Origin: Schistocephalus solidus
Taxonomy: Eukaryota; Platyhelminthes; Cestoda; Diphyllobothriidea; Diphyllobothriidae
Assembly (NCBI GenBank): GCA_017591395.1
Contig: WEDG01001004.1
Location: forward strand, 1 to 64,000
Length of the DNA stretch: 64,000 nt
Reading direction: 5' to 3'
The notes beneath the pieces are model-generated. The model saw only the letters and a list, made by a program, of their open reading frames with translations, searched no databases and was not told where the DNA came from. A program made the position numbers and the translations under genes. Below, in pieces: positions 34,870-46,250 of the stretch. The first letter of the stretch is position 1; the number at the start of each line of letters is the position of its first letter.

Positions 34870-35800
34870 TCATATAACGCCAATGTGGCATCCACCATCA
34901 TCGCGTCATCGGTGTTCATAAAACGCCCTCTCTTGCTAGTGTATTTAAAAAAACTAATTGCAAAACAAATTACGGCTGTTTGCATAATTTATGAATTTCT
35001 CAACTCCTCACAATGTTTTTTACCGGACCGCTCTTTTGAAACCTGCCATATGTCTTTTATTAATCTTGTAACCTTTCCTTGTCATGAGCATCTATCTGTA
35101 GAAGTTATCTATATTGCTCTTAGAAAGGCATTCGATAAAGTGCCTCATAGACGACTTCTAGCTAAATTAGAAGCCATAGAATTTTGCAGTCTCCTTACTA
35201 TCTTTATTCAAAAGCACCTAGCTGATCAAAAACAAAACAGTTTAACGGGTTCCTATTAATCATGTGCTGACCTGATTGTGAGTGGTATCCTTCAAAAGTA
35301 CCGTATAAGATCCTTTGGAGTTCTTACATAACATAAAAGATATTTCATCGAAAACTTAACATTCTCCATTATATATTTGTGCTAATGACCTCAAATGCGT
35401 GCGTTCCTTCTCTAAATCTACGGCCAAACGATGCATAGAACAAATTTATTCGGACTACTACGCTCTTTCGGCGTAGAGCTCTTCATGGCTAATGGATTTC
35501 CTACCTTCGAAGTGACGTTTCATGAGGTTTGGGCCTGTAAGGCTTTGCAACCTGTTATTTTTTAAGGTTGCCCTATGACTGAATGCTCCTGATGCCGATA
35601 TAATTACGGCCAACACTGCTCAGATTTTCGGCTTTATTTCTTATGATTTCTACCTTTCTGGAATTATATTAAGACATAATTGGATGTTTTTACTTCTCAT
35701 TCTTTGATATTTTTGTCCTGTCGGCAGTTAAATGAACGAATCTAGCCGTTCGAAAATTTCAAATGTTGTTTAGATGGTGCCTTAGCGGCGCTCATCATAT
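34870..35800 (+). pseudogene. LINE reverse transcriptase fragment
   Basis: The open frame 34867-35259 includes the segment before palm motif A (CFLPDRSFETCHMSFINLVT, equivalent to the 'GFRKGRSCETCLLSFLD' region), then VEVIYIALRKAFDKVPHRRL with the DKVPHRRLL hallmark. The first catalytic Asp is replaced (IYIALRKAF for DFSKAF). After a stop, SGILQKYRIRSF corresponds to SGVLQGSRIGPLLF. Near 35.73 kb MNESSRSKISNVV corresponds to the MDKSSHSKIENIQ segment of the copy at 47.29 kb. The FADD region is missing. It is a dead fragment of the LINE family that also occurs at 39.1, 44.2 and 46.3 kb. Confidence 0.78.
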
Positions 35801-35854
35801 ATACATTCAAAGTAAGATCTATGCCACGCTTCGGCTGTGGCTTCTCCTCTTTTT

Positions 35855-37680
35855 TATCTTTATGGATACGAAGAAGGCAGTTTTATACAGTGGATCGCGG
35901 AGTTCTGTGGAAAAGCGTGCATGACTTCGGTTGTTCCGAGTGATTCATTCACATAGAATGGCAGCTACACAACGGCATGCTCGCGTGCGTAAAGGTCAAC
36001 GGAACAGTTTACGGGCCTTTGCAGTGTCCAACAGACAGATGCAGGCCTCTGCCTTGGCAACTAGCCTATTCAGAATCTGCCATAATAATGGATGCCAACC
36101 GTGACGAACACCTCGGTATCAGAATCACCTGCAGAATGGTCGCTGGATGTACTTCTATTCGCAATTATAAACAATTACGATCGATGGTTACGTTCTCAAC
36201 GCAACGACCGGTGAGGACATGGAAGGGAGCATAAACCTATTCGCTGCAACCTGCAAACCAGGAACACGCAGAAAACGGTAATTATGCACTAGCTGCCTCA
36301 ATACATCGCTTTTCATGCAACTTGCAGCAACATCAACGGAACCGAACGGACATTTTCTCCTACCAGGCGTATAACTCTTTCCATAGAACTAAAATTGAAG
36401 ATGTGGAAGCCGACCTTATATTCAAAGCCAGCCAAACGTTTGGTGGACTGCGTAACATGCTATGGAATACTCACTGTCTTCATCTCATAACCAAGTTCAA
36501 GATGGAAAAAAATTACTTCTTGCCAACAGTGCGGTATAGGGTGGAGACCTGGATGGCGTGCTTGTAGCATTCATAGCTCAGCTGTATTAGATGGATACTA
36601 GAGCTGAAATGGCAAAGACCGGATTCCATACACGAAAGTGTCGAAACGATCACACCTCCTCATTTTATACGGTCTGCCGAGATAACTGTTATTGCGCTAG
36701 AGCAGTCATCTTCTACAGAGGGCTGACGCACGTATGTCCAAATGACTCATCTATGAAGATTTCGCCCCAGGTTCTCGTCAACAAGAGGCTCTAGTGCACC
36801 ACCACATACAAACTCTTAAATCTTCCTCGAAGCAACTGCAGATCAACCCGGCAAACTGGGAGACCCTCTCTCAGAATCAACCGGCATGAAGGAGGACAAC
36901 GAAGACAGGAACAGTGACTAATTCATCAAACGGGACTACCACTGCAAAGTCCAAAAGGGCGTGATACGCACCCCGGTCAACCACCCCCAATGGCCCAAGC
37001 ACTCCTAACATAAGCCTCCTGCCAACGCATCTACCGGCGCACATCCGGCTGGTAAAAATACATTGAACGCAGTGAAACAATAATCAGAAAAAATATCAAA
37101 TTCTGAGTCAGCATACATCATATCTCTCAACTTTTCTTCTAAATCCACGATGACGACAACAGTGCTCAAAATTCCCATGCCCCACTGCCCTCGCTCTCAG
37201 GCAACATCCTTTCCCATTAAATCCTAGCGTTGATCACACCGACGGCCACCACTGTCCCCACTGATGAAGTCCCATCCGATTATCTGCAACCCACTTCATC
37301 CACCACCACGACCACTGACGCCACTAGCATAAATGGGGACTCGGTCGCACATGATCCTCACGCATCGTCCTGCTCGGCTGCCTGCAAATTATTCGCACGT
37401 CAAATGGTAAACTCAAGCCTGAGGCACGAACGCGCAACAGAGATTGCCGCCTTCACTGCCCTCGTATATTCAATAACCACATGAGGCTATTGAGTCACAT
37501 GTGCATCCTCGATTGCGGAGTGCATCGTGGTGCCAATATACCTAACATGTTTGTTAATAGAAGCGGAGAAGCGAGTTCCAGGAAGAAGTCGCGAAGAAGG
37601 AGACATGATCGCTTGACCTTTCGCATTCTCCTTCCATCCTAACATCCTTGTCAGTCGCACAAATAGGGGACACAAGGGGA
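35855..37680 (+). pseudogene. RTE-like LINE, RT C-terminal half with finger-like tail
   Basis: Motifs follow the flatworm RTE order. VDRGVLWKSVHDFGCSE and FIHIEWQLHNGMLACVKVNG give the palm A neighbourhood. Next come a decayed thumb with LIFKASQTFGGLRNMLWNTH (36.42 kb) and RYRVETWMA, then KDRIPYTKVSKR and LQINPANWE (36.84 kb). An Ala/Lys-rich basic stretch follows, then a Thr/Pro-rich tail (37.2 kb) and CPRIFNNHMRLLSHM (37.45 kb), a C2H2 finger missing ligands. The catalytic FADD segment is not recognisable and at least six frame changes occur. This RTE type with a zinc-finger-bearing tail is known to me mainly from cestodes and other parasitic flatworms; it is the best host clue in the window. 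Confidence 0.82.
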
Positions 37681-37694
37681 ACAGTATTTAAAGA

Positions 37695-37717
37695 GTGTGG
37701 TTGCCAGGCAACCACAC
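37695..37717. promoter_or_regulatory. perfect 11-bp inverted repeat, X-box-like
   Basis: GTGTGGTTGCC (37695-37705), one A, then GGCAACCACAC (37707-37717). The centre GTTGCC-A-GGCAAC matches the RFX X-box form GTNRCC(0-3)RGYAAC. It lies just past the RTE tail and before the Penelope-like 3' region. It could equally be a hairpin terminus of a mobile element. No nearby gene would be its target. Confidence 0.5.
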
Positions 37718-38029
37718 GCCTACTTTATTTACAGACCTCGTTGTCCTTGCCAAGGGTCGTGGTTGCTGGAATGCTTGCTTGCCCGTCCGTGGTTTAGTCG
37801 TAAATGGCCGTCTTTTCATCACCGATGTCGATTAATGGCATGACGATTACTGGCAACTTGGCCCGCTGTCCACCTGCTTTTGATCATCCGCATTGACCCT
37901 GCGTGCCTCGTAATTTTCTTTGCCCAGACAGAACCTTAAGACGGAATATTGAGTCGAAATATCATTGTAGATGTTAGTTATAGGCATTCAGGAGAACCGC
38001 GACTCAAACAGCTCACGGATGTCAACTCT

Positions 38030-38950
38030 GGCGAAAATTTTGGACATATCGAAATAAAGGTTTGGCCAGGTCACTTCGAACGAGCCGCAATCTGGGTATT
38101 TGCGTGATTCCTCCTAACTGCTGCTGCATGCTTGGCCATTTACGTTTGGAGAAGTCTCCCAGTTGCTAGCTAGTGGTTCTTTTCTCCTCCATCGTTAATT
38201 TAATATCCGGGAAAGTTAGCGTTGAAATACCATTTGAATTCTAAAACATGATACGTTTCAATAACGATAAATGTATCATCCACAGCCCAGCCATTCGGTG
38301 AGTTGTGTCGGGAGACGAGCGACTCCAACCGTTGTAAGACCGTCTCTGCTGATCGCTTAACACATTGACATGCCGTTCACCTGCTCGTAAATTATTCCAT
38401 CAAATGTAAAGTACATCATGAGACAGAACTTCAGGAGTTGGAGCGTTTGAGCGTGTCGGAGGGGAATCGGCGTTTCATCGCATTTGTCTCGAAGAAGGAA
38501 TTCGATGGTCACGACTGCCAGGTCCTGGGAAATAAAAGCAAAATGAGACTTGACATCAAGATAATGTTACTTACCAGGAGGCTTTACCCTTTAAGATACT
38601 CCAAGAATTGTGTTGACAAACAGTAGTGTCTGAATTAGCAATCAGGAATTTGAGACGCCGAAACAGCCATTTTGCCTGTCCGTATGTAGGAGTACGTTTA
38701 AGAGGTGTGTTGGACCGGATGGCCAACACTAAAGGAATTGTGGATGCAGTTAAAAAAATCAATCTACTCGTTTGCAATCCGTACATTTTAAGGATTATAG
38801 AGATGTTCGAATAAGCCTCTAATTGTCGTCTTTTACGTGAGAAACAGAGGGAATCTTGCGCAATCAGCGAACTAAAGTCTGCAATGTCCGTTGCTAACCA
38901 TTTCTTCCATCCAGCCTCCTCTAGACAAACGTTATGAAATTCATCCATTA
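38030..38950 (-). pseudogene. Penelope-like element reverse transcriptase
   Basis: The minus strand reads the Penelope-like RT from the N-terminal side at 38.95 kb. SIILKMYGLQ corresponds to the MYGLPK segment; TPTYGQAKWLFRRLKFLIAN follows, with a SDTTV segment, then LQLLKFCLMMYFTFDGIIYE and QVNGMSM, the 'F-x-FDG-x-x-YEQ-x-x-G' block. Near 38.28 kb AVDDTFIVIETYHVLEF gives the catalytic YVDD in the form AVDD, followed by FKWYFNANFPGY. Frames change several times and stops interrupt it. The reading beyond 38.1 kb is too decayed to find the FLDV block or a nuclease domain. This is a distinct Penelope-like type from the one at 10.0-10.56 kb. Confidence 0.85.
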
Positions 38951-39079
38951 ATAAATGAAGATGAGAGATTCGTTCTTTAGCACTCGGACATGGCAGAATT
39001 GTTTTAATACTTGCATTGCAAAACTATATTATGATGGAAAGTGAATCTTTTTCCGACGTTTCAGCCATTATCATGCAAT

Positions 39080-40457
39080 GTTATCAGCACCATTGATTTA
39101 TACTTTTAATTGACTCGTGAACAAATAATTTGTCTAAGAATCTTGATATTCTATGGAACTGACGGTATTCTAAACTCTGTATTTAACAGAGTGCCTAGAT
39201 TCCACCGATTGCTGAGCCATATTTTCTCAGTTTATCTTTTGAACGGATTATTTTCTGAATCATGGAAGAAATCTTTTATTCTTCCTGGCTTCAATTCGGT
39301 ACTCGATTTTTGCCTAGAAAATTAGCTTTTAAGCGTCAAAGTCATATGGTTTTTCTACCGGGAGATTATGCAAAGTTTTGGCATTTAGATTTTTCTTAAC
39401 CTCGTCACTTCCTTTCGTAATGAGCAGCCGTCAGTGGTTGTGATCTACTTTGACCTGAGCATAGCCTTGAACAAAGTACCACATTGACGGCCTTTAGTGA
39501 AGCTGAAAGCCCTCAGATTTTGGCCTTATTTCATTCACTTTATTGCTACAAACCACAGCCAGAAGGACTAAGTATGTAATACCTACTCAACGCCTCAGCC
39601 GATCACGAGTGGTTTTTTTCAAGGCACGCATCTAAGTGTCCGCCTCTTCATTCTCTACATTAATAAAATTTCAACTGCACACAGCATTTACAAAATGTCG
39701 TTTAAGCTGATGATCACAAGTGCATATACTCATCTTATCAGGACACTGCCAAAAGTTGTGTTGATAAAATCAAAATTGATCTACTCATGCTCTCACGTTG
39801 GAGCTCTAGTTGGCAGATGGAATTTTCTCAAACCAAGTGTATGTGTATGTGTATGTTGTTTGGTCACGCCAGGAATCCTAGACCCCCCAAGTTTTTCAAA
39901 GAACTTTTCTTTTAGAACGATTAACCATACGAGACTTAGGTATAAATTACACGAGTAAAATAGCATTATCCCGTCATGCCGATTAATTTTTTTCAAAAGC
40001 TGCAAGCACATTTGGTTTTATATTACATAATTGTTTCCTTCATCAAATTAAGTCATGAAAGTACCGCATGTTTGTTCTTCACATCCTAGAATTCTGCTGT
40101 CACATCGTTCGTCTGATGAACACATTTCATCGCATCACAATTAAAAATGTTCAAACACTATGTACTCGTTATTCCTTCATGATCATTTCACCAACTCTTA
40201 GCTCCACAACTAACGATTGTCGTTGTAAATTTAACCGAAGAAATTTAGTTAATACTTCTTTCCTAGTTCAAAGAATATTCCAAAGATTGTTTAGGAATTG
40301 TCATGAATCTAATGTGCCTACTATCCTACGCATTTCTGCTTTTCGTGTGGCTGTTCACACAGAACAGCAATTATCTACTTTGGTTTTAAATCGTGATACG
40401 ACCTTTTCAATGATGAGGACCTGTGGGCCTTAAATATACAATTAATTTATTTATTGA
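39080..40457 (+). pseudogene. LINE pseudogene, same family as 12.8-14.8 kb
   Basis: Fingers are clear (FHRLLSHIFSVYLLNGLFSE then SWKKSFILP, 39.2-39.3 kb). Palm A is IYFDLSIALNKVPH (39.45 kb), then GFFQGTHLSVRLFILYINKI (39.62 kb). The catalytic FADD position reads YKMSFKLM, so catalysis is lost. VGRWNFLKPS, NHTRLRYKLHE and FVLHILEFCCHIVRLMN align with 13.22-13.55 kb of the other copy. An in-frame (GTATGT)n expansion at 39839-39862 inserts VCVCVC. The tail gggccttaaatatacaatt with TTTA repeats ends it at 40457, as at 14.74-14.78 kb. The endonuclease is absent. Confidence 0.85.
39836..39864 (+). repeat. (GTATGT)n short tandem repeat inside a LINE
   Basis: The run gtgtatgtgtatgtgtatgtt interrupts the segment of the LINE that lacks it at 13.26 kb, so it arose after insertion. 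Confidence 0.75.
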
Positions 40458-40849
40458 AGTGTTTTGTTGACCAGATATCGTCAAAGACGTAGATTGACGG
40501 TATATTTGTATAGGCAGAATGTGCTATTCTTTCCACATACTGGGAAATATTTCACTTTTTCAGAACTAGACAACATATATTGCACAGAAGGGACGGGAAA
40601 ATGTAAATAGCGTCCGCCCTTATAATACTGACCGGACGCCATCTCGTACAGGACCTAGACATTGACTAAAACGTCGAATGGCTATGGTTACGGCCCAGAT
40701 GTTAAAGTCACGTTTACGAGGACGACACCAGTGCCATCCAAGATGGCTGCAAGGGTAGTGATCCTGGTTTATATAAATGTTCTGTAATTTAAAATTGTAA
40801 ATGTGTTAGCCTTCAAGTTTTCATCTGCTAAAGGATTTCCAAGGGCGTC

Positions 40850-42150
40850 TCGAATGGCAGTTTGCCGAGGTTTTCGGTGTGTTTTTACTGTGCGAAAAAA
40901 CGTTTCGTGACATAAAAGGAACGGTTTTTAAAAAAATTGACTTCATCTTCAGACCGCCTGATAGCCTGCAAAAAGATCCCCCAGATAAAGGGAAGAATGC
41001 AAAATTTCACTTTGCAGATTTAATGGATAAGAGTGTTTAAGTAACTAATGACGAAAAGATACTGGAATATAAACCACATCCGTGACATTAATTATTTTCT
41101 TACGGGGAATAACGTGAGAAATAATTGGAACAAAAATTTCGAGCGGCCTGCAGGAATTTACATTCTGACATAGAAAGAAATCAGAACAATCGTAGGAATA
41201 AAGCTGCTTTTATAAATTTGGCATACGAGCAAATTCGAAACGAAAGAAAAGTTTTAATTTTTTAAGAATGTTTTTATAAATTTCCAATTGTACTGTAAAC
41301 ACAGTGGTGTCATTTTCTTAACTCTAAAGTGGGCCTAAAGTTGACTCTATCAATGGACGACAACCTTTGCAAAAGATAAGATCAAGTAAACTTGATCCTC
41401 CGGTAGGGAAGTTGAAAACCGCATTTTACATGGTAATATCTATGGATTCGATTCATTCCTCGGAAATTAATAGGGCCGGAAGATGGAAAGTGTTGAACTT
41501 CAGGAAGATTGAAATCACCTGCAATCAAGCAATACATAAATATAAGTCAGCCGTAAAATGAAATGCCTGCGAGAGACAAAATTTGTAATCCGTACTGACA
41601 TTGTGTGGGTAATAGATACAACCAACGAGTAAAGAGTTCTTATGTTTTAAGGTTATGTGAAGCAAACAGCTCTCATTAATCGCGTTATGTTACGGGTAGT
41701 CTAAGACTTTAACTTGCAGCGTTTGCTGAACATAGATAAAGTTTCCTCTTCCACGGCTGCCGCATTGATAACTTAATATATAATTATAACCAAAAAGATA
41801 AAGTTCGAAGTATGCTACGGAAGTCACTGCCAATGTTTTTGTTACCAATGGAATATCGAGAGAGTAAAGGCAGAGCAGATTCTGAAGCTGGGGCATTTTA
41901 TTAACCAAGGACGTCACATTAAGAACGAACAGTTTTAGTAAGCAGGCTATACGCATTTGAAGGAGGGCAGCTAAGTCATCCAGTGGCTGACGGGACACTG
42001 AACATAGGGAATGGGTGATCCCGCTTTGGTTCTCAGTGTAAGCAGGGGAATTTACAATCGGTGGTTTCGAAAAGTACAAAATGTTTTTATAAAACGTAAT
42101 CTCAAAACGAAGCAGTGAAGCAAAAACTCTTACAATTATATTCAATGCAG
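40850..42150 (-). pseudogene. LINE apurinic-type endonuclease domain
   Basis: The open frame 41690-42145 (minus) reads as the N-terminal endonuclease of a CR1/jockey-type LINE. LKLFVLNVTSLVNKMPQLQN corresponds to the 'NVRSLRNK' motif. LYSLDIPLVTKT follows in place of the DI-x-x-x-TET motif, with the catalytic Glu lost (TKT). SRGRGNFIYVQQTLQVKVLD is the 'RGGGVAIYV' block. After a stop it continues as LLVGCIYYPHN (41.58 kb) and FNFPTGGSSLLDLIL (41.40 kb), the C-terminal 'R-x-SLLDLI' block. The region below 41.3 kb is very decayed. No RT follows on this strand, so the element is 3' truncated or broken. Confidence 0.8.
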
Positions 42151-42399
42151 ATAAGTGAATAGGACCGTAATTTCAAAAACGACGCAGAAAGGAAAAAACT
42201 GCATCGCGAAATACATATTGATATTGCACCCTATTTGAGCACTGTTAATTTACTATGAGCACATTAAAAACGTAAACCAACGTACTTCATTCTGCTCTCC
42301 CTTTAGCTTCGCTTTGGTTTTAGGCTTGGGATAATAGTATGTTAAATACGTAGATTGTTTTAAGTAATAAAAACCTGTCTTCAAAGGCATAGTTATAGC

Positions 42400-42605
42400 A
42401 AAAAATGAATAAAAAGGATAACAATGCATTATTGGATTTAATATTTCGTGATCAGAACATTTTGGGTGAAGCATATTCAGTCACACATGGATATTCAAAT
42501 GCTCATTTCAACAGGGTTAGCGCCGATCACGTGCTGTTCGATTGTCCATTACATCCTATCAGATGCCAGTGCCTACAAGCCCATCAAGCTGGTGTGTGGT
42601 TCTGA
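42400..42605 (+). pseudogene. LINE endonuclease C-terminal fragment
   Basis: The frame 42405-42605 contains NNALLDLIFRDQNILGEAYS followed by VTHGYSN and SADHVLFDCPLHP. These match the end of LINE endonucleases (LLDLIF, then the S-DH catalytic motif in the form SADH). It lies opposite to the endonuclease fragment at 40.85-42.15 kb and is a separate small insertion. Confidence 0.72.
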
Positions 42606-44239
42606 TGGCACCAACCAGTCATTATATTGTGTTTTTGACAATGTTATATTTGTTATTTAATTATCTCGATCACACAATATTTTCTGAACAATTTACCTAT
42701 GCGAGCTTAATGAAGATACCTTACCTCAAAATGTCAGTATTTTGCTGAAGTAATCGCTACTGTTGGGATTATTTGCTGCTATGTAGAGTCATGGATAGGA
42801 AAAGAGCATTACATAATGTATGTATATAGCAGACCGTAATGGGTTTTGTGAATACAAGTTGGTATTTATTAATGAAATTATTTTTTACCATTATAAACAT
42901 TAACTCAAGGCTATGATAACTAAGGAAATAAGGAAATATATTAACATGGGACATTTATATAACCATGCGTGCGTGCATATATGCATGCAGCACAATAATA
43001 AAAATTTAATATTTGGCTTCGAAGTCAACTATTAAATATATATATGTTAATTTTTATTCATATGATAATGTCCTTATAGCTGAAGTCCAGCTCGGTAGCA
43101 CGAATGTTTGAGTGCCTTCCTTTTCCGCCCGGTCACATACTTCTTCTTTATTTTACACCGAGGCGTTAGCTGCAAGATGACGTTTATTGTATGGAAGATA
43201 AGGATCGTTAAATAAATGATATATAAAATAAATGAAAAACATATTGCTTTGGTATCTTTCAATTGATTGACCCCGTTTGTTAGACTTAGGGTCAACATTC
43301 TAACGCTGGAAAAACGCCTGCCTTATCAGTAGTAGTGTAATGTAGTGGTATGTGTTACCAAGCACCACTACGTATAAGGGGATCTGTAAAAAACCTTTTA
43401 AAATGTCTTCAGCCATAGAAGGTGAGCAAGGGTGTCAACTCCTCACTGAAAAACGGGCAGTGAAAATATGACCTACAAACGCTAGGGTATTTTTTCCGTC
43501 AAGGGAGGGTAAATAGGCAATCTGTGAACATTGTTTACGGATAAAGAAATAATTTTCCATACACAGATGGAAATTTTTATTGCTGACAGGACAAGTTTGC
43601 GGGTAATTTGCAATGTCCCTTCAATCTATTCAAATTTCTTTGGACAGCGTCTGTTGGCCACATCAGAAGCAGCTGCAATCAGGCTACGCAAACCGGTTCT
43701 GTGCACTCAAAAGCAATTTACACAGGCACCGCAATTACCGTGGCCGAAAGCCACCAATTTAGCCGCCCGCATCCAATTACCTGGCCCAGCGGCCGCCATC
43801 CCTCTGACGATGATCAAAAGATGGACTGCAATTTTGTTTCTTTCTCCCTCCCTCCCCCCACCCTGACAACCGTAAATTTTTTCTACTTACCCGCATATTT
43901 GAATTAGTTACACAGTTATATAAATGTGAAAGTCTGATGAGAATTTATCAAAAGCTAACGTATGCTCGCCAAATTATCTTTTGAATTTTTCAATGAGAAT
44001 TTGCGCTACATCTTAACTTCCACGATAACAATAAATCCCTTCCATCCTGGTCCTGTATGTTTGTACTGATACATTGTACTAAGTTCTAGTTCCACTTCTT
44101 TCTCGTTTTGTTCCCCGTAAGAAAAATAATTAATGCCAAGGATAATGTCTATGTCCCTTTATCTTTTCACTGTAGACTGCGTAGAGTCTTACGTCATTTT
44201 CATCTACTTAACGACACCTCCGTCCTGCTTTTGATCTCA
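42606..44239. other. unassigned AT-rich sequence
   Basis: No gene recognised. The stretch 43.92-44.1 kb (ctgatgagaatttatcaaaa, ttcaatgagaatttgcg) resembles 32.24-32.34 kb of block C, so an interspersed repeat is present. GC-rich motifs at 43.7-43.8 kb are unexplained. The minus frame 43074-43298 has no recognised motif. Confidence 0.4.
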
Positions 44240-45170
44240 CAAATCTTTGAGCATGCTTAGAGGCTGCCTGACAAAAAAAGTAGCCTATGAGGTCAATTTT
44301 TCCCAAAACCCTTCGTTCAACGTTGCGAAGGTTTATTCACGCACAGTAAAAGCGCAGAGAAAAACGCAGCACCCCATAATTCAAGACGCCTTAGGAATCC
44401 CTATACCTGACGCTAAGTTGACGGCTGATAGCTTCAATCCGGGTTTGGACATGTAAGATCCTCGAAAGCATCATATTTGCCCTCTAGGACATGACCATAG
44501 GCGTTATGCTTTATCGTTAATCTTTCATCACTGAACCAGATGGCGTCACGGTCAGCGTTCTGAAGGCGGATGCAAATTATATATTACCGTTCCTTTCTGT
44601 ATACTATATTAAATCAAGCACTTATAAGCGAAACCTTCCCTGTTTTATCGAAGGAATCGCACATTCTGCTTTAACCCAAACACGGCCGATCTACAAAATT
44701 TGACGACTAAAGACTAATTAATACACCACCAGATGCTTTGAAGATATTGGAGACCTTGATCAAAGACAAGATGATACGTCATCTAACAGAGAAATACCTA
44801 CTTAATGCGGCTCAGCATGGGTTCTTTGGAAATAGATCTTGTGATACCTGCCAGCTCTCTTTCATTGATCACGTGCTATAATCTGGAGACAGCGGGTTTG
44901 CATTTTGCACCGTTTATTTCAGAAGGAACTATTTTTACTGTTTGAACTTTTAAAACCGTTATACCTTTAACCTTACTTACAATTCTGACCAAGCTCGAAC
45001 ACTCACGGCACAACAGTTATCGAGATGTATTTTTTATTTCTTTCTCTTGAACGATCCGTTAGATACCATCGTTTTTTCAGTAAACGCTTTAGCAATCTGG
45101 AATAAGCTACCCATAAGTATCACAATTCAGCAAAATTAAACTTTGTTTACGACAACTGCTACTAGTGTTT
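44240..45170 (+). pseudogene. LINE pseudogene with pre-RT and RT fragments
   Basis: The frame 44247-44456 carries a pre-RT segment (SRTVKAQRKTQHPIIQDALG then IPIPDAKLTADSFN), matching the linker seen in CR1-like elements. RT fingers follow in other frames: NQALISETFPVL (44.61 kb), then LKILETLIKDKMIRHLTEKY, LLNAAQHGFFGNRSCDTCQL and SFIDHVL (44.73-44.88 kb). The palm is deleted. SVNALAIWNKLPISITI (45.08 kb) is the C-terminal 'F-VR-x-x-WN-LP' block. The sequence runs on for an unknown distance into a GC-richer stretch at 45.2-45.45 kb. Confidence 0.75.
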
Positions 45171-46250
45171 AACATTAAGGATGCCTTCCGCGAATTATGT
45201 GTGCTGACTCAGGTAAGAATTCTTCCGTTCTGATGGCGTTCGCGTTCCTGTGCCAAACTTCATGCTGCCTCGGGCAGTCCGAAATCGGCGTATTCCTAAG
45301 TTGACAGCGAGCAACCATTCGCCGATATACCTGCTGTTGGTACAGATTACCGGATCCATAACACCAAAGAAAGAAGGACTACATCGTGTGCCTGTGTCAA
45401 CCCATCCCCGACCCAAACTTTACTCACTCAATAAGCTACAGTTTTTTCTTCTGAAAGCACTTAAATTCATGATTAGGAGGTGTTTACACTGGCATCTCGA
45501 TCCTCTACTGTATATCACTTTTGGCCTTGCTTGTAAACTGACAATAAATATATAAATATATTATCCATCGAATTGTTTTTTAAATTATTTTTCTGCCGGC
45601 TGCCTAGGTCGCCCGCCGTATCGATGGCATTTCCAGCAGGAAGTATTCGTGCTTCCGGTTTCAAGTAAAGGTAACATGTCAAAGAATATACCGATTACGG
45701 TTGTATAGAGGTGACACAATTTTTGGCCAAGTAACAAATGCGTTACTGTCGATTTCAGATGACAATTAGAGAAAAGTGTCATATTTTTGGTAATTTTACC
45801 GATGATGAAAACGGTAATAGTTACTAGTCCCACACTTTTTTTAAATTCGAATTAAAAATTTACGAAAGCAGCTTTAGGATAACTTCACTATTTAATATTT
45901 GGTTATTTAGGGATTGTACTTATATTACAATTCGCGTCAAAAATGGGGCAAACACCAAATAGGCGTAAAGAATCTCTACTTAGTAGCGATACCTAAACTT
46001 CCAGATTTATGGCTGAAGTCTTCCGCCTCCGCTCTTCCATTAAATCTTACATATTTATTCTGCCTTTACTTGATTTTTATAAGAATTCTGTTAGACAGAA
46101 TATGGGTTCAGCGAAGTCATCAAATTCCTTACTTACCAAAAATTGTATCATTGAAACCAATCAATACGCCTCAATTCCTCTGGCATCGCACGATTTACGC
46201 ACTACAATAATTTTGTTCCTGCTACTATTTAGAAACAGATAAACTGAAGA
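45171..46250. other. unassigned sequence
   Basis: A GC-richer stretch (45.2-45.43 kb) carries overlapping open frames on both strands (45250-45555 plus, 45195-45416 minus). Neither shows a recognised motif; the plus frame could be LINE 3' sequence. The remainder is AT-rich and empty. Confidence 0.35.

Noticed and set aside
36877..37080. 67-codon minus-strand open frame
   Set aside because: Antisense to the RTE-like LINE tail, whose plus-strand reading aligns with a known element type.
38626..38814. 62-codon plus-strand open frame
   Set aside because: Antisense to the Penelope-like RT, whose minus-strand motifs are clear.
43934..43941. CTGATGAG, a hammerhead core-like word
   Set aside because: No stem II and no GAAA follow within range; chance match in repeat sequence.
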